A stretch of 64,000 nucleotides of DNA from Coptis chinensis (Eukaryota > Streptophyta > Magnoliopsida > Ranunculales > Ranunculaceae): positions 89,073,001 through 89,137,000 of the forward strand of contig CM027377.1 in NCBI GenBank assembly GCA_015680905.1, given 5' to 3'. Under the pieces are notes generated by a model. The model saw nothing but the letters and a program-made list of their open reading frames with translations. It had not been told where the DNA came from and did no database searches. Shown piece after piece: positions 45,188 through 56,242 of the stretch (position 1 is the stretch's first letter; every line of letters starts with the position of its first letter). A program made the translations under genes and the position numbers.

Positions 45188-45226
45188 TTTGCTTGAGGAC
45201 AAGCAAAATGTTTGTTTGGGGTGGTT
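45188..45226 (+). promoter_or_regulatory. Polypurine tract of E2 with stem-loop
   Basis: TTTGCTTGAGGACAAGCAAA (45188-45207), then TGTTTGGGGTGGTT abutting the 3' LTR. Confidence 0.9.
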
Positions 45227-46648
45227 TGATAAGAGCCCAAAACTGTAGTTTTAACCCCTTTAATAATCATACTGTTAGACCAATTATGTGAATAATAAGT
45301 AAGAGTTAATACTGATTACGTGTTTTATGCATTTCGGGCTTCAAAGTCCATTATGTGCGAAATGTGCCACTTTAGCGAGATAAAGGAGCAAAAGTCAAGA
45401 AACTTCCGAATGCCATATCTTTGGACTCAGACCTCGGAATTGGGCCTACCTTATGTCAAAACGACCGGCTCGGAAAGAGCTTTGCAATGGTCCAAGCCTT
45501 GACCCAATCAGAGGAGCAGAAGTGGACGAAAAGTCTGTTGAATCCGAATCTAGCTGAAGAGGCCTTTTTGGACTGAAAGAATTGGGTTTTGGGCCTGATT
45601 CTCTGGCCCAAAACATGGCTCCAAGCCCATGCACGATTTTTGGATCTGGATGTATAAAAACAAAAACTTGACTCATTGTTAAGGGGAGTTAGGTTAGGAA
45701 GCTCATTGTTAATGGTAGATTATTTAGTAGAGAATTAGGGTAGATAGCTTATATAGAAAGTAGCCATTAGAATAGCTTCTAGATCTAGATTTAATTGTTT
45801 TAATTAAGTTTAGTTCCATTTAAATTATTGTATTAGATTAAACCTTTGAATCTTGCTCTTCAATTTGATTAGATAAATAAAGTAGTATTCTTTATCAATT
45901 TCGATTTTGTCATTTCCAATTCTAGATCTAATTTCAATTCCTGTCCTTATTTCATTTTAGTCATTAAATTAGATTTCATTATTTTTTAAATTAAGTAAAT
46001 TTCGAATCTTGATAGTATGTTTAGTTATAATAATATGGGAAATGATGTTTTGATGACTCAAGGCTAAAACCTCCATTAGAGGGGTTGATGAAGCCTTGAT
46101 GAAGACTTAGTTGTTTAGTATAGAATTGGTTGTAGAATCTATTCCACTCTAGAAGGTCGAGTGTTTAGCCATGAGAATGGGTGGACGACCTCACATGCTA
46201 GTTAGTATCCGTAGGAATGCCATGAACACTAGGGATTAGAACTTCGAATTCTCGCAGAAGAACGTGAGAATTGAGATAAAACATTCTACGCTAGGTTGTT
46301 AAGTTGGAGTCGAGGTGGATTCAATTCCCCTCTAATTTCTTTATCTAGATTCAAACAATCATATTTCCATAGCATTCGTAGTTTAAATTCAAATAATCAA
46401 TTTCATATTGCATCGTAGTATAATTCCCTTCATAAAGCTCTCATTGACTTAAGACTGATTTCTTAGACTTAGAAAACAATCCATGCTAGGGAACTAGGAG
46501 TGGAACGAACTTCCTACTCCACTTAGTGCAATTCGCATCGAGAGTAGAAGCTTTGATAATTGAGACTCGTAAAAGAATAGTTTTAGTTTACTTACGTTTT
46601 GAATTCATCGTTCATTTCGTAGGTAAACTATTCATTTTATTGTTATCA
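45227..46648 (+). repeat. E2 3' LTR (1,422 bp)
   Basis: Pair of 27364-28785. TATA box TATAAAAA at 45653-45660. An AATAAA polyadenylation-type signal in GATAAATAAAG at about 45886. Confidence 0.93.
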
Positions 46649-46653
46649 TAGTA
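46649..46653. repeat. TSD of E2 (right copy)
   Basis: tagta, identical to 27359-27363. Confidence 0.9.
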
Positions 46654-46885
46654 TAAAATTTCCACCATTACTCTCACTAACTTTGGCTCGGACTGATAAA
46701 ATTAGAAAATATTGAATGCTAAAGAACTAGGAGTGGAACAAATCTTTCACTCCACTCTATTTCGGTAGATATAGAGAATAGAATAATCTTTGATAGATAA
46801 ACACAGTCTTCGTCCAGTTTTAGTTTCACTTGCATTTAGTTTCATCGCTTATTCGTGAGTAAACTATTCATTTTTACGTTTATCA
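46654..46885 (+). repeat. E1 3' LTR, second part
   Basis: Continues the LTR cut at 27363 and ends TTTACGTTTATCA at 46885. Directly followed by minus-strand ORF B of E0. Confidence 0.8.
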
Positions 46886-47644
46886 ATGGCATCGGCATCA
46901 AAACATGCTGTGTCCTCCTCATCACCGACTCAGTCTCTTCTACTATACTCTATCCAGGCAACCTCCAAACCTTCTGGACACAGTCCGTATATGCTATGAC
47001 ATTCGTATGCAACTTAATCATAGTACGCTAAGTTTTAGGAACAACTCTAAAATTCATCATGATCTTAGTGATCAATACAAGGAAAGGTGCAATAGTGTTT
47101 CCAACTCCTCTAATCATATTTATGATAAAATCGAGGATGCAGAATTTATACCTCTTGTTCTGCAATATCCAGAGAATGTGAAGACAGTTCAGACTAATGT
47201 CGCTGAACTTCTCTTTCCCGATGATGTTCTTACCAACCCACTGGGCTACAGCTACCTAGTTGGTTCTCAATGACCGCTGTCGTACGTAATGCGAGGCTGC
47301 ATTGTACTCTCCCTCCACCACAGTGTCTGCCATCAATGCCGGAATTCCAACATACTAGGATTCCTGCAAGGTGGCGTCAAGCTGGGGTTATGGTGTAACG
47401 CTGAGAATATAAGCCAACACATCTCTACAAACTTCTCTCCTCGTCCTATTCACCTTCACAAAAATTTTATTCCCATCAACTCCTTCTTCTTATAGAATTG
47501 TTCTACCAAATCGGAGTGGTAGAAATTGTTCGTCGAATACCACAACCCTTTCCATTCCTAGTGAATCATCTCGTCACTGTAAAATGGCACGAAGCAGTCG
47601 GTAGTAAAAGCTTGTTCTGGCAAAATTCTCCGTCTTTGAGCCAT
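46886..47644 (-). pseudogene. ORF B (E0), truncated by E1
   Basis: Start MAQRRRILPEQAF at 47644; STNNFYHSDLVEQFYKKKEL (about 47480-47540); a WVGKN block (about 47215-47250); the acidic tract ends at DADA where E1 is inserted (46885/46886). Stops at about 47560 and others inactivate it. More similar to E1 ORF B than to N1 ORF B. Confidence 0.75.
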
Positions 47645-47861
47645 TGATGGTTATAGACGATTTGTGGACTGAAGGCAATGTAAGGAACGAGTTTGAAGCA
47701 AACTCACTAAATATTTTGGGAGGTGGCACGGTGGTGGCGGTGGTGGTTCAAATATTTGTTGATTTTGTTATGTTTTGGTGGTGCAAAAGGATGGAAATGG
47801 TGGGGGGGATGTTGTGGAGAAGATTTGGAGTGGGTTTAACTTTTTTGGCGTGGTGGATTTT

Positions 47862-47904
<43 letters not shown>

Positions 47905-48605
47905 GCTAGGGTTTAAACTTTGGTAATGGCGGAAGTGAGAAGAAAACTTGCGATCTGTTTTTGGCTTGAGGAAGGAGACGCACGTGTCGCACACTTGCAT
48001 GCGGTTTTTAGGCCCAAGCCCAATTCGATTTCCAAAATTTTCCGATTTTTCGTGTAACTTTAAACTAAAATTGCCGATTCGTTACCGATCCAATTTTTGC
48101 GAATGAGATATGGAAACGATCAGTAGAGAATTTCCAATCCAATGATCCCTAAGACACTCTATTTCAATCTTGGGTGACATATAAAAAGATAGAAAATGCC
48201 TCACAGTGCGTGCGTGACTTAAGTTAAGCAAATGAATGAAATCTAAATGCATAGATAATGTCAACCCGAATCAAAATACAATTAAATGGCATAAGCAAAA
48301 AAATGGAAATTTTAGCAATCACGGATGGAAAGATTGACACCCCCACCCCTAAACAAATTTTAGACAACAGAGTTTAAAAAATTTGATTTAAACGTAGGTC
48401 TTTTAAAGTCAGATTCCCAAGAATTCCTAGATTAATATTTTTATGATTGTAAATTTTTTTACTTTTTATGCATGATACTTACTATAAGAAAAACAAAAAG
48501 CAATAAAGACATAATTGACACCATAGAGGAACATGATTCAAAAATTGAGAAAACATGCAAGAGTGGAAAATGCGAATTATGTTAAACGTTGACTTAGGAT
48601 CAGGT
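47645..48605 (-). other. Pre-ORF B non-coding region of E0
   Basis: Contains a poly-T run (about 47866-47903 on plus), the conserved pre-ORF B block (48070-48260) and the G-rich module at 48341-48388. No conserved ORF. Confidence 0.6.
48341..48388 (-). other. Pre-ORF B stem-loop plus G-rich module (E0)
   Basis: The minus strand has an AAATCAAATTTTTT...AAAATTTGTTT stem, then AGGGGTGGGGGTG. The module is present in the pol-containing element too. Confidence 0.6.
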
Positions 48606-48660
48606 ACTTACAGCCACACACTCCATAAGGAGGGCCCGGTTACCTAAATGGTGCACTTCC
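48606..48660 (-). promoter_or_regulatory. Conserved block with candidate splice donor (E0)
   Basis: The minus strand reads GGTAACCGGGCCCTCCTTAT then GTGGCTGTAAGTACC. It lies just after the integrase end, so it could splice out gag-pol to express ORF B. Confidence 0.45.
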
Positions 48661-48721
48661 CAATATATGGAAGTGATAGGAAATACACCAACAAAAAAGG
48701 TCAATCCTCATAGACAGGGTC

Positions 48722-49880
48722 CTATAAAAGGACTTCCTCCACATCAGGGGACAATAGCTCGTGAAAATGTTTTAACCGTTGGCCATTGACTTGGAAGGTA
48801 CTGTTATCCTTGGGATTTACCAAGGTGATTGCCCCGTAAGGGGTGACTTTAGTAACCATAAAAGGACTAGACCAACGGGTTTTTAATTTCCCTGGAAAAA
48901 TATGTAGACGGGAGTTGTAAAGCAAGACCTTTTGACCTACCACAAACTCTTTGCGCAAGATTTGCTTATCATGAACACGTTTCATGTTAGCTTTATAATC
49001 CTTCGCGAGATCATAAGAATCGCTACGGATTTCTTCAAGCTCATTCAATTGCAACTTGCGTTTGACACCCGCCTCATCAAAATTAAAGTTAAGGTTTTTT
49101 ATAGCCCACATAGCATGGTGCTCCAATTCAACGGGCAAATGACAAGGTTTTCCAAATACAAGTCTAAAGGGAGACATACCTATAGGAGTTTTGAAAGTCG
49201 TCCTATACACCAATAAGGCATCAGATAGACGCTTCGACCAGTCTTTCCTATCAGGATTTACAGTTGTTTCTATGATTTTTTTATTTCTCTATTAGAAACT
49301 TCTACTTGTCCGCTAGTTTGTGGATGATACGGAGTTGCTATCTTATGTGTAACTCCATACTTTTTCACTAGAAATGTAACAACTCTGTTGTAAAAATGTG
49401 TTCCACCATCACTAATGATGGCTTTAGGAATGCCAACTAGACAGAAAATATACTCCTTAACAAAAAACACAACTGTCTTATGGTCATTGCTACGGCAAGC
49501 CATGGCCTCTATCCATTTAGACACGTAGTCCACGACAACTAGAATATATATAAAACTGTGGGAAATAGGAAAAGTACCCATGAAATCAATACCCCATACG
49601 TCAAAAACTTCTACCACCATGACTGGATTTAATGGCATCATATTATGCTTCGTGATTCCCCCAAGTTGTTGCCAACGAACACACGTCTTACAATGCACGT
49701 ACTTGGACATCTTTAAAAAGAGTAGGCCAATAAAACCCACATTGAAGAATTTTAGCAGCTATTTTCATACCACTAAAATGACCACCACACTCTTTGTCAT
49801 GGCAGAATGAGAGAACCTCATTATATTCCCACTAGGGAATACAACGACGAATAATCTTATCCACACAATACTTAAAAAGG
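48722..49880 (-). pseudogene. Integrase (E0)
   Basis: Inserts the cDNA into host DNA. Visible in order: an HHCC-type zinc domain with [14 protein letters not shown] (about 49770-49810) and CKTC (about 49690); the catalytic core with GIDFMGTFP (first Asp, about 49590), IISDGGTHF (second Asp, about 49405-49430) and [13 protein letters not shown] (Glu, about 49275-49310); then the C-terminal region KTPIGMSPFRLVFGKPCHLP, ILRKEFVVGQKVLLYNSRL, KLKTRWSSPFMVTKVTPYGA. All three catalytic residues are present. Frameshifts at about 49270 and 49710 and a stop at about 49830 separate the pieces. Confidence 0.9.
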
Positions 49881-50900
49881 TAGGGCTCATCCCAGTAGTA
49901 TAGCTTAACTCTGGCCAAGAACTTCTTACATTCATTTCTTGACCAATCATCAGGAATAGTATCAGATGCTAAATAATTCACAATGTCAGCATACCATGGT
50001 GCAGAAAAAATAGCATACAGATGGTCATTAGGAAAAGAGTCAGGTACAGAATCACTATCATCGTCATTTGTAAGTCTAGATAAGTGGTTGGCAACAACGT
50101 TTTCAAACCCTCTTTTGTCCTTTATTTCTAATGTGAACTCTTGCAGGAGAAGAATCCATCGGATTAATCTCTGCTTAGCATCCTTATTTGCGAGAAGGTA
50201 CCTAAGGGCTGCATGGTCTGTGTAAACTACAGTCTTAGAACTAACCAAATAAGGACGGAACTTATTTAAAGCATAAACGACAGCTAAGAATTATTTTTCT
50301 GTAGTTGTATAATTCCTTGGAGCATCGTTTAAAGTTTTACTAGCATAATAAATAACAGTGGACTTATTATCTAGTTTTTGTCCCAAGACAGCACCAACAA
50401 CATAATCACTAGCATCACACATGAATTCGAAAGGTTTACACCAATCGGGAGGCTGTATATTGGGTGCAGAGGTTAAGGCGGCTTTTAAAGTTCCAAAAGC
50501 CTGTTTACAGATAAAATCAAAATCAAAGATGGCATCCTTTAAAAGCAGATTAGTTAAAGGCCTAGCTATTTTTGAAATTTTTTTGATAAAGCGCCTATAA
50601 AAACTTGCATGGCCTAGAAAGGCTCTAATATCATGGACAATCCATGGTATAGGTAAAGTCGCTATCTTATCTAGTTTGGCCTTATCTACTTCGATGCCAT
50701 CACTATATACAATGTGACCTAGCACGATTAACTTTTTCACCATGAAATGACATTTTTCCCAATTCAAAACCAGACTCTTCTCTTCACACCGTGTCAAAAC
50801 CTTAGATAGGTTAAACAGGCAGTCAGTGAAAGAGTCTCCATAGAAAGATAAATCATCCATGAAAACTTCCATGAAGCGTTCTACCATGTCACTAAATATA
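49881..50900 (-). pseudogene. RNase H and connection region (E0)
   Basis: Degrades RNA in the RNA:DNA hybrid. Blocks: AFLGHASFYRRFIKKISKIA (RT tail/connection, about 50560-50625), FEFMCDASDYVVGAVLGQKL (catalytic Asp, about 50375-50435), IYYASKTLNDAPRNYTTTEK (Glu, about 50291-50350), a stop, then [20 protein letters not shown] (Asp, about 50175-50235) and [10 protein letters not shown] (about 50065-50095). Close to the Athila pol consensus as I know it. Confidence 0.9.
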
Positions 50901-51557
50901 TGAAGCATTTACCACTAGTAGGTACCAGGAGCATTACAAAGGCCAAAAGGCATTCGTTTATAGGCGTATGTTCCAAAAGGACATGTGAAGGTAGTCTTTT
51001 CTTGGTCACCAATATCAATAATAATTTGAAAATGGCTAGAGTAGCCATCCAAAAAATAGTAAAAAGCATGACCAGCTAGACGTTCTAGCATCTGATTTAT
51101 AAAGGGTAAAGGAAAATGATCCTTTCGTGTCATGGCATTTAAACGTATGTAATCAATACAGATCCTCCATTTCATAGGACCATGCGTGGCAACATATTCA
51201 CCTTTGGCATTACGTACCACGGTAATCCCTGATTTCTTTGGAACCACATGAATGGGACTTACCCATTCACTATCAGAGATTGGGTATATGATACCCGCAT
51301 CGAGTAATCGTAAGACTTTTTTCCTGACCACCTCTTTCATGGCAGGGTTCAAACGACGTTGAGGTTCGCGAGAAATCTTTGCGTTATCCTCCAAATGGAT
51401 ACGATGAGTGCAAACATTAGGGTCAATTCCCTTAATGTCAGATAAGGACCAACCAATCGCAGAACGATGTTCCCTAATTACCCTAATCAAACGTGCCTCT
51501 TCATCCTTAGATAACAGAGAAGATATTATTACCGGGTAACTACCATCCAAATCAAGT
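50720..51557 (-). pseudogene. Reverse transcriptase (E0)
   Basis: Copies element RNA into cDNA. The 211-codon open segment (50915-51550) has EHRSAIGWSLSDIKGI, KISREPQRRLNPAMKEVVRK, LLDAGIIYPISDSEWVSPIH, RICIDYIRLNAMTRKDHFPL, FLDGYSSHFQI (first catalytic Asp) and PFGLCNAPGTY. Two stops at about 50905-50915 separate it from DMVERFMEVFMDDLSFYGDS, which holds the FMDD catalytic pair (about 50850), and NLSKVLTRCEEKSLVLNWEK. The order and wording identify the Athila/Tat branch of Ty3/gypsy. Confidence 0.93.
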
Positions 51558-51857
51558 TAAATATATTTTAACTCAGAAGGAAGAGGTTTAAGCATCGGGG
51601 TGGTGGGAATGTCGATAAATGCTTCTGGACTCATCCTGAGTAATGAAGACTTGCTTAGGCTGCAGGTCTTCATACTCAGTAGATGGAGAAACAGAAGGGT
51701 CTATGATAGGTGTAGCTCGAAGATGGTGTTGACTTCCTCTAAGTAGGAGTCATCAGCGAAATCTGAACTTCCAAAAGAAAGGAATTTATGCATCTAGTTT
51801 CCTGGAAACGTGTTATTAAAATAATCTTGAGCTAAGGTCTTGATCATGCTAACCTCC
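51558..51857 (-). pseudogene. Protease-RT linker (E0)
   Basis: Encodes MIKTLAQDYFNNTFPGN and a degraded stretch ending in LKPLPSELKYI before RT. The first part matches the start of domain X in pol-less copies; the rest does not. Stops at about 51555 and 51790. Confidence 0.65.
51853..51857. repeat. TSD of E4 (left copy)
   Basis: cctcc, matched at 60770-60774. Confidence 0.92.
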
Positions 51858-53327
51858 TGATAAATGATAAAATGAATAGTTTTACCTACGAAATGAACGA
51901 TGAACTCAAAACGTAAGTAAACTAAAACTAATCTTAAGAGTCTATATTTATCAAAGTTTCCTACTCTCAAGTCTATCGAAATAGAGTGGAGTAACAAATT
52001 CGTTCCACTCCTAATGCTCTAGCATGGAATTGTTTTCTAATCTAATTAATCAGTCTTAAGTCAATGAGAGCTTTACGAAGGGGAATTATACTACGATGTA
52101 ATATGAAAAGCAATATGTTGAATGTCACTACGAAATATATGGAAATACTAATGTTCATGAATCTAGACAAAGAATTAGAGGGGAATTGAATCCACCTCGA
52201 ATCCAACTTAATCACCTAGAATAAACTGTTGTAATCCAATTCTTACGTTCTTACGGTAAGAATTGCTCGTTCTAATCCCTAATGAACATGGCATTTCTAC
52301 CAATTATAACTAGCATGTGAGGTCGTCCACCCATTCTCATGGCGAAACACGACCTTCTAGAATGGAATAGACTCTACAACGCTTCTACACTATACAACTA
52401 AGTTTTCATCAAGGCTTCATCAACCCCTCTAATGGAGGTTTTTGCCTTGATTCATCAAACCATCATTTCCCATTGAAATTGAATACAACATATTACAAAG
52501 ATTCTAACTTTATGAAATTTACCTAAACAATAATCGAAATCTAATTAATAACTAAGAATTGAAATTAGATCTAATAAATTGTAAATGACAAAAATCGAAA
52601 TTGACAAGAATAACTATTTTTTTTATCTAATCAATAAAGAACAATGATTTAAAGTTTTAATCTAAAACAGGGAATGAAATTCTAAAACTGAGATCTAAAA
52701 CTAATTAATGGAGGCTACTAATCTAATTTCTAATCTAGGTCTAACTATCTACCATTAACAAAGAGCTAAGCTTTTGTTTTTATACTTTCAGATCTAAAAA
52801 TCGTGCATGGGCTTGGAGCCATGTTTTGGGCCAGAGAATCAGGCCCAAAACCCAATTTCTTTAGTCCAAAATGGGCTCTTCAGCTGCAGTTGGCTTCGAT
52901 AGATGTTTCGTCCACTTCTGCTCCTCTGATTGGGTCAAGTCTTAGACCATTGGAAAGCTCTTTCCGAGCCGGTCGTTTTGACATAAGGTAGGCCCAATTC
53001 CGAGGTCTGAGTCCAAAGATATGGTCTTCGGAAGTTCTGCTGACTTTGTGTGCTATTTCTGCCCGCGTTGAGTTTGACTTTTCAGCTTTGACCGGGCTTT
53101 AGAAAGGCTTTGTCTTCTTGAATCTTGGCCTTTAATCACAGAACTCCTTAGCAACCAACCATTGCTCCTTTATCTAGCTAAAGTGGCACATTTCTGCACA
53201 TAATGTACTTTGAAACCTGAAATGCATAAAAACATGTAATCAGTATTAACTCTTACTTATTATTCACATAATTGGTCTAAAAGTATGATTATTAAGGAGT
53301 TAAAACTACAGTTTTGGGCTCTTATCA
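51858..53327 (-). repeat. E4 3' LTR (1,470 bp)
   Basis: TG...CA termini, TATA box at 52777-52784 (minus), next to the PPT at 53328. Includes a U3 stretch (53030-53150) absent from E2 and N1 LTRs. Confidence 0.93.
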
Positions 53328-53366
53328 AACCACCCCCAAACAGCATTTTGCTTGTCCTCAAGCAAA
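53328..53366 (-). promoter_or_regulatory. E4 polypurine tract and stem-loop
   Basis: The minus strand has TTTGCTTGAGGACAAGCAAA, then TGCTGTTTGGGGGTGGTT, abutting the LTR. Confidence 0.9.
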
Positions 53367-54900
53367 GATGAGAAATTAGAATAAGTGACCAAAAATGGAG
53401 TTCTATCTACTCGTTTACTGAGTCGCGATTGCATTTACCATATGCAACAAGGCCTTAAACAACTAGGAATTCCCTAGTGGACGAGTTATAGTCTCGTGAG
53501 AGTTTTCTAGTGAAGGTACTCACAAACTTCATCTATACTACAACGACTAAGAAATAAAACTATTGTTTCCTTATTTATGTCTCAATTATCTATACATCTC
53601 ACTAGCAATGAATATAGAATAATCATGTCGAAATCTAAGCTAATATATGCATAATAATCAATCATCTACGAATAAACATATATACAATGAGTAATGCTAT
53701 GAAATGCAGTAACAGGTCCGTTTCTGAAACTTTGGAATAGCGTCCTTAAGTAGGTTCTCACATAAAAGTCAAGACAAAAATCACTATAATTTTTCCACTC
53801 AAGTTTTGCTACTCCAGTGTGCATTGGGCATACTTTACCTTACAATCTCAATGACACACAAGGAAGCCGAAGTTGATCAAACACATCTGCCACTTACTAT
53901 CCCACTAACCTATTCCTAATTAAGCTAGAGGTCTTTATTAGGTGTTGCGGGGATTAGGAGATGGTTTAAGAAGGAAGGAAATGGATATTCAAAAGGGACA
54001 AGTCTGAGATAATAGAGTCTTCATATTATGTAACTAGAGAAAACCTTGTTATTTACTTTTGCTTCTACACTTTGTTTCCATCCTTAGCCATATTTTTTTC
54101 CTTTTTCTTTGGCTTTTGACTCCTTTTATTCTATTTTTTTGGAGTTTTTATTTTATTTCTATTTTTATTTTTCTTTTCTTTGGATGGAAACTTCTTTTCT
54201 TTATTTTTATTTTTATTATTTTTTTGAAGCAATTAACTAACTTTTGTTTACACAGGTTTTTCTCTTCCTCTTTATTCCTTATTCTATTCTCAGACTTATC
54301 TAAATTGGGTAGGTTGAATTTTTTTATTTTGTTTTATTTTGTAACAGGGTAAAGGATTTGTGGTTTATGAAAGGGCTAATGAAAGGCTCGATTAGGCTTA
54401 CTAGCGGAAAATATACTTAGGTCAGAATTTCTAGCTATATCGATCCAAAAAGGGCCTAAATTCTCTCTTAGGACATGGTATAGTGGTCAAGCAAGTGGAC
54501 GTGTGATTTCTCTATTCGGAATATACTTCTCCCTTGTGTCATTTCTCAAATGTTTCACTCATATAAGGCTTTAAGCTATATTCTCACAGGATTTGTAGAA
54601 TAAGTACTCTAGCCTAGATTTCAGAAACTTACTGCCAAACAATCTTAGATACTCATGTAATATATTTATAGATAGATGCAAAGATTATTACCTACATATT
54701 AACCTAAGTTTCTAAAAACTATTCTAATGCAAAAGCTACGTGAGACTTCTAGATTATTAAGAGCATAGAGAAAGAAACAATACCAATATTCCTAAGTGTA
54801 TAGCATAAACTTTTTATTTTTATTTTTATTTTATTTTTATTTTTTTTTGACAAAAAATACGTAATATACAACTTAATATGTGCTTAACATTTACATCGTG
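53367..54900 (-). other. 3' non-coding region of E4
   Basis: Collinear with the 3' regions of the larger elements up to about 54830, where ORF A would follow on the far side but does not. T-rich stretch 54090-54240. Confidence 0.65.
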
Positions 54901-54906
54901 TTTCTA

Positions 54907-55340
54907 TACCACCCCCAAACAAAGAAGGGGGTTCATGAAACAATTCAATAGCACAATTAAATTATGTAACTAACTAATTTTTATAATTTTTAACATTTTA
55001 TAAATAAAAGTGCGTAATTTACATCCTAAAAGTGTCTAATTTTTGCAAATGTTTCTATCCCACCCCCAAACAATCGAACGCTTTGTCCTCAAAGTGTAAA
55101 GAGATAAGGAAAGAATTTACCATAGAAACGTGGCAAAATTGGCAAGACTGTAATGTAAATATTGTAAAGATGATACGATAATATGAAGCACAATTAAACT
55201 GGTACGTACTAACTAACACAAACTCTACTGGAGTAAACATTACAGGCTTAGGGTGGCAACATGATTTGAAATGAATACCAAAATACGCCACCCCCAAACA
55301 AAATTGGAAAACTCTTTTTAAGTTTGAAAATTTTGTTTGG
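54907..55340 (-). other. Three clustered G-rich boundary modules replacing ORFs B and A (E4)
   Basis: On the minus strand TTTGTTTGGGGGTGGTATAG (54907-54930) and CTTTGAGGACAAAGCG then TTGTTTGGGGGTGGGATAG (55058-55098) both match the post-ORF A module. A stem AAACAAAATTTTC...GTTTTCCAATTTTGTTT then GGGGGTGG (55287-55340) matches the pre-ORF B module. Nothing recognisable of ORF A or B remains between them. Confidence 0.65.
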
Positions 55341-55399
55341 CCTATACTCCATAAGGTTGGTATTGTACTGAAAACTTGGGTCTTTTAAAGTCGATTCCC

Positions 55400-56242
55400 T
55401 AGACTTATCTAAACATATGTATGAATATGCAGTTTATCATATATCAACAACCGAAATAGTTGTGGATCGTTCCATAAATAAATATCGTAGAAAACATATC
55501 CAAACACAATCAAGCACCAAGATTTCCTACGACGCAGCCTAGTGGAATGAAAGCTAAGTCGATAGACCTATAACATAACCGAAAGCATGCACCTTATGTT
55601 TCATCTTTGAACGAGAGGGTGTCCTAGTGAATAAGTGTGGAAAATTGAATGGTTGTGGAAAATATGGTGGATTGGGATAAGTTTTAGAGGGAAAGCATGG
55701 AAAAAATGAGGATGTGGGTTTAGCACAAAACTAATTCATGGTGTAGTTAGGGACTGTCTCAAGTCTGAAAATGAAGGTGTCAAGTGGTTTATCCTTGGGA
55801 AGTATTTGTTTATTAGGTGGATTTAAAAATTATGAAGCACAGAGAAAACTAAAGGATCGAAAGTGCAAACTCGAGGTTCCTTTGAAAAGGTGGAGGGTGG
55901 GGAATATTAGTGATGGAAGGTGAATGATTCTCAGCTAGAGCTCTCAAGTCCATATCATCAGAAATCTTGATATATGCAAGACATTCCTCAATAGGTGGGG
56001 TCAAAAGGATCACTGGGATAGAGATTGAAAAATTCATCTTCCGTCATAACATCAAGGGATGAATGGTTGTTGGCAAAAGGGGACTCGCGAAGTGGTAAAG
56101 AAGCGGTGCAAAAGAGTTGCAGGAATTCTTCTTCGATTTCGTCTACTACCATAAAATCGGAATTTCCGAAGGAAAGGAATTTGTTAATCTGTTTCTCCGG
56201 AAACATGTTTTTGAAGTAATCTTGAGCTAAGCTCTCGATCAT
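55400..56242 (-). pseudogene. Domain X (E4)
   Basis: The linker MIESLAQDYFKNMFPEKQIN (about 56185-56242), the acidic MTEDEFFNLYPSDPFDPTYE segment, DMDLRALAENHSPSITN (about 55920-55970) and a decayed FRIE/KHKVHA/EILVLDCVWIC stretch (55500-55780). Shows that the X segment is kept even in the smallest element. Confidence 0.62.

Larger units (their letters stand above)
27364..46648 (+). mobile_element. Element E2: pol-less Athila-like retrotransposon with solo LTR and inverted segment
   Basis: LTRs at 27364-28785 and 45227-46648 are both 1,422 bp and closely similar, with a perfect tagta TSD. Internal order: PBS, leader, gag, protease, domain X, ORF B; then a solo LTR, the rest of ORF B to 36205, an inverted internal segment (36206-43012), the 3' half of ORF A, the 3' non-coding region and the PPT. 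Removing E2 rejoins the E1 3' LTR. There is no RT or integrase. It is one of the youngest insertions in the window. Confidence 0.92.
4245..46885 (+). mobile_element. Element E1: pol-less Athila-like retrotransposon, split by N1 and E2
   Basis: Plus-strand element in this order: end of the 5' LTR (4250-4332), PBS, leader, gag (4921-5756 and 18147-19240), protease, domain X, ORF B, ORF A, 3' non-coding region, PPT, and 3' LTR (26501-27363 and 46654-46885). N1 is inserted in gag, E2 in the 3' LTR and L in the 5' LTR. The right end abuts a minus-strand ORF B of E0 at 46886, so E1 itself sits in E0. Its TSD copy atggc (46886-46890) should be matched off-window. It contains no RT, RNase H or integrase. 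Confidence 0.8.

Noticed and set aside
46886..47650. A host gene hit by the retrotransposons
   Set aside because: The sequence is the same family as ORF B in the other elements, so the host is another retrotransposon (E0).
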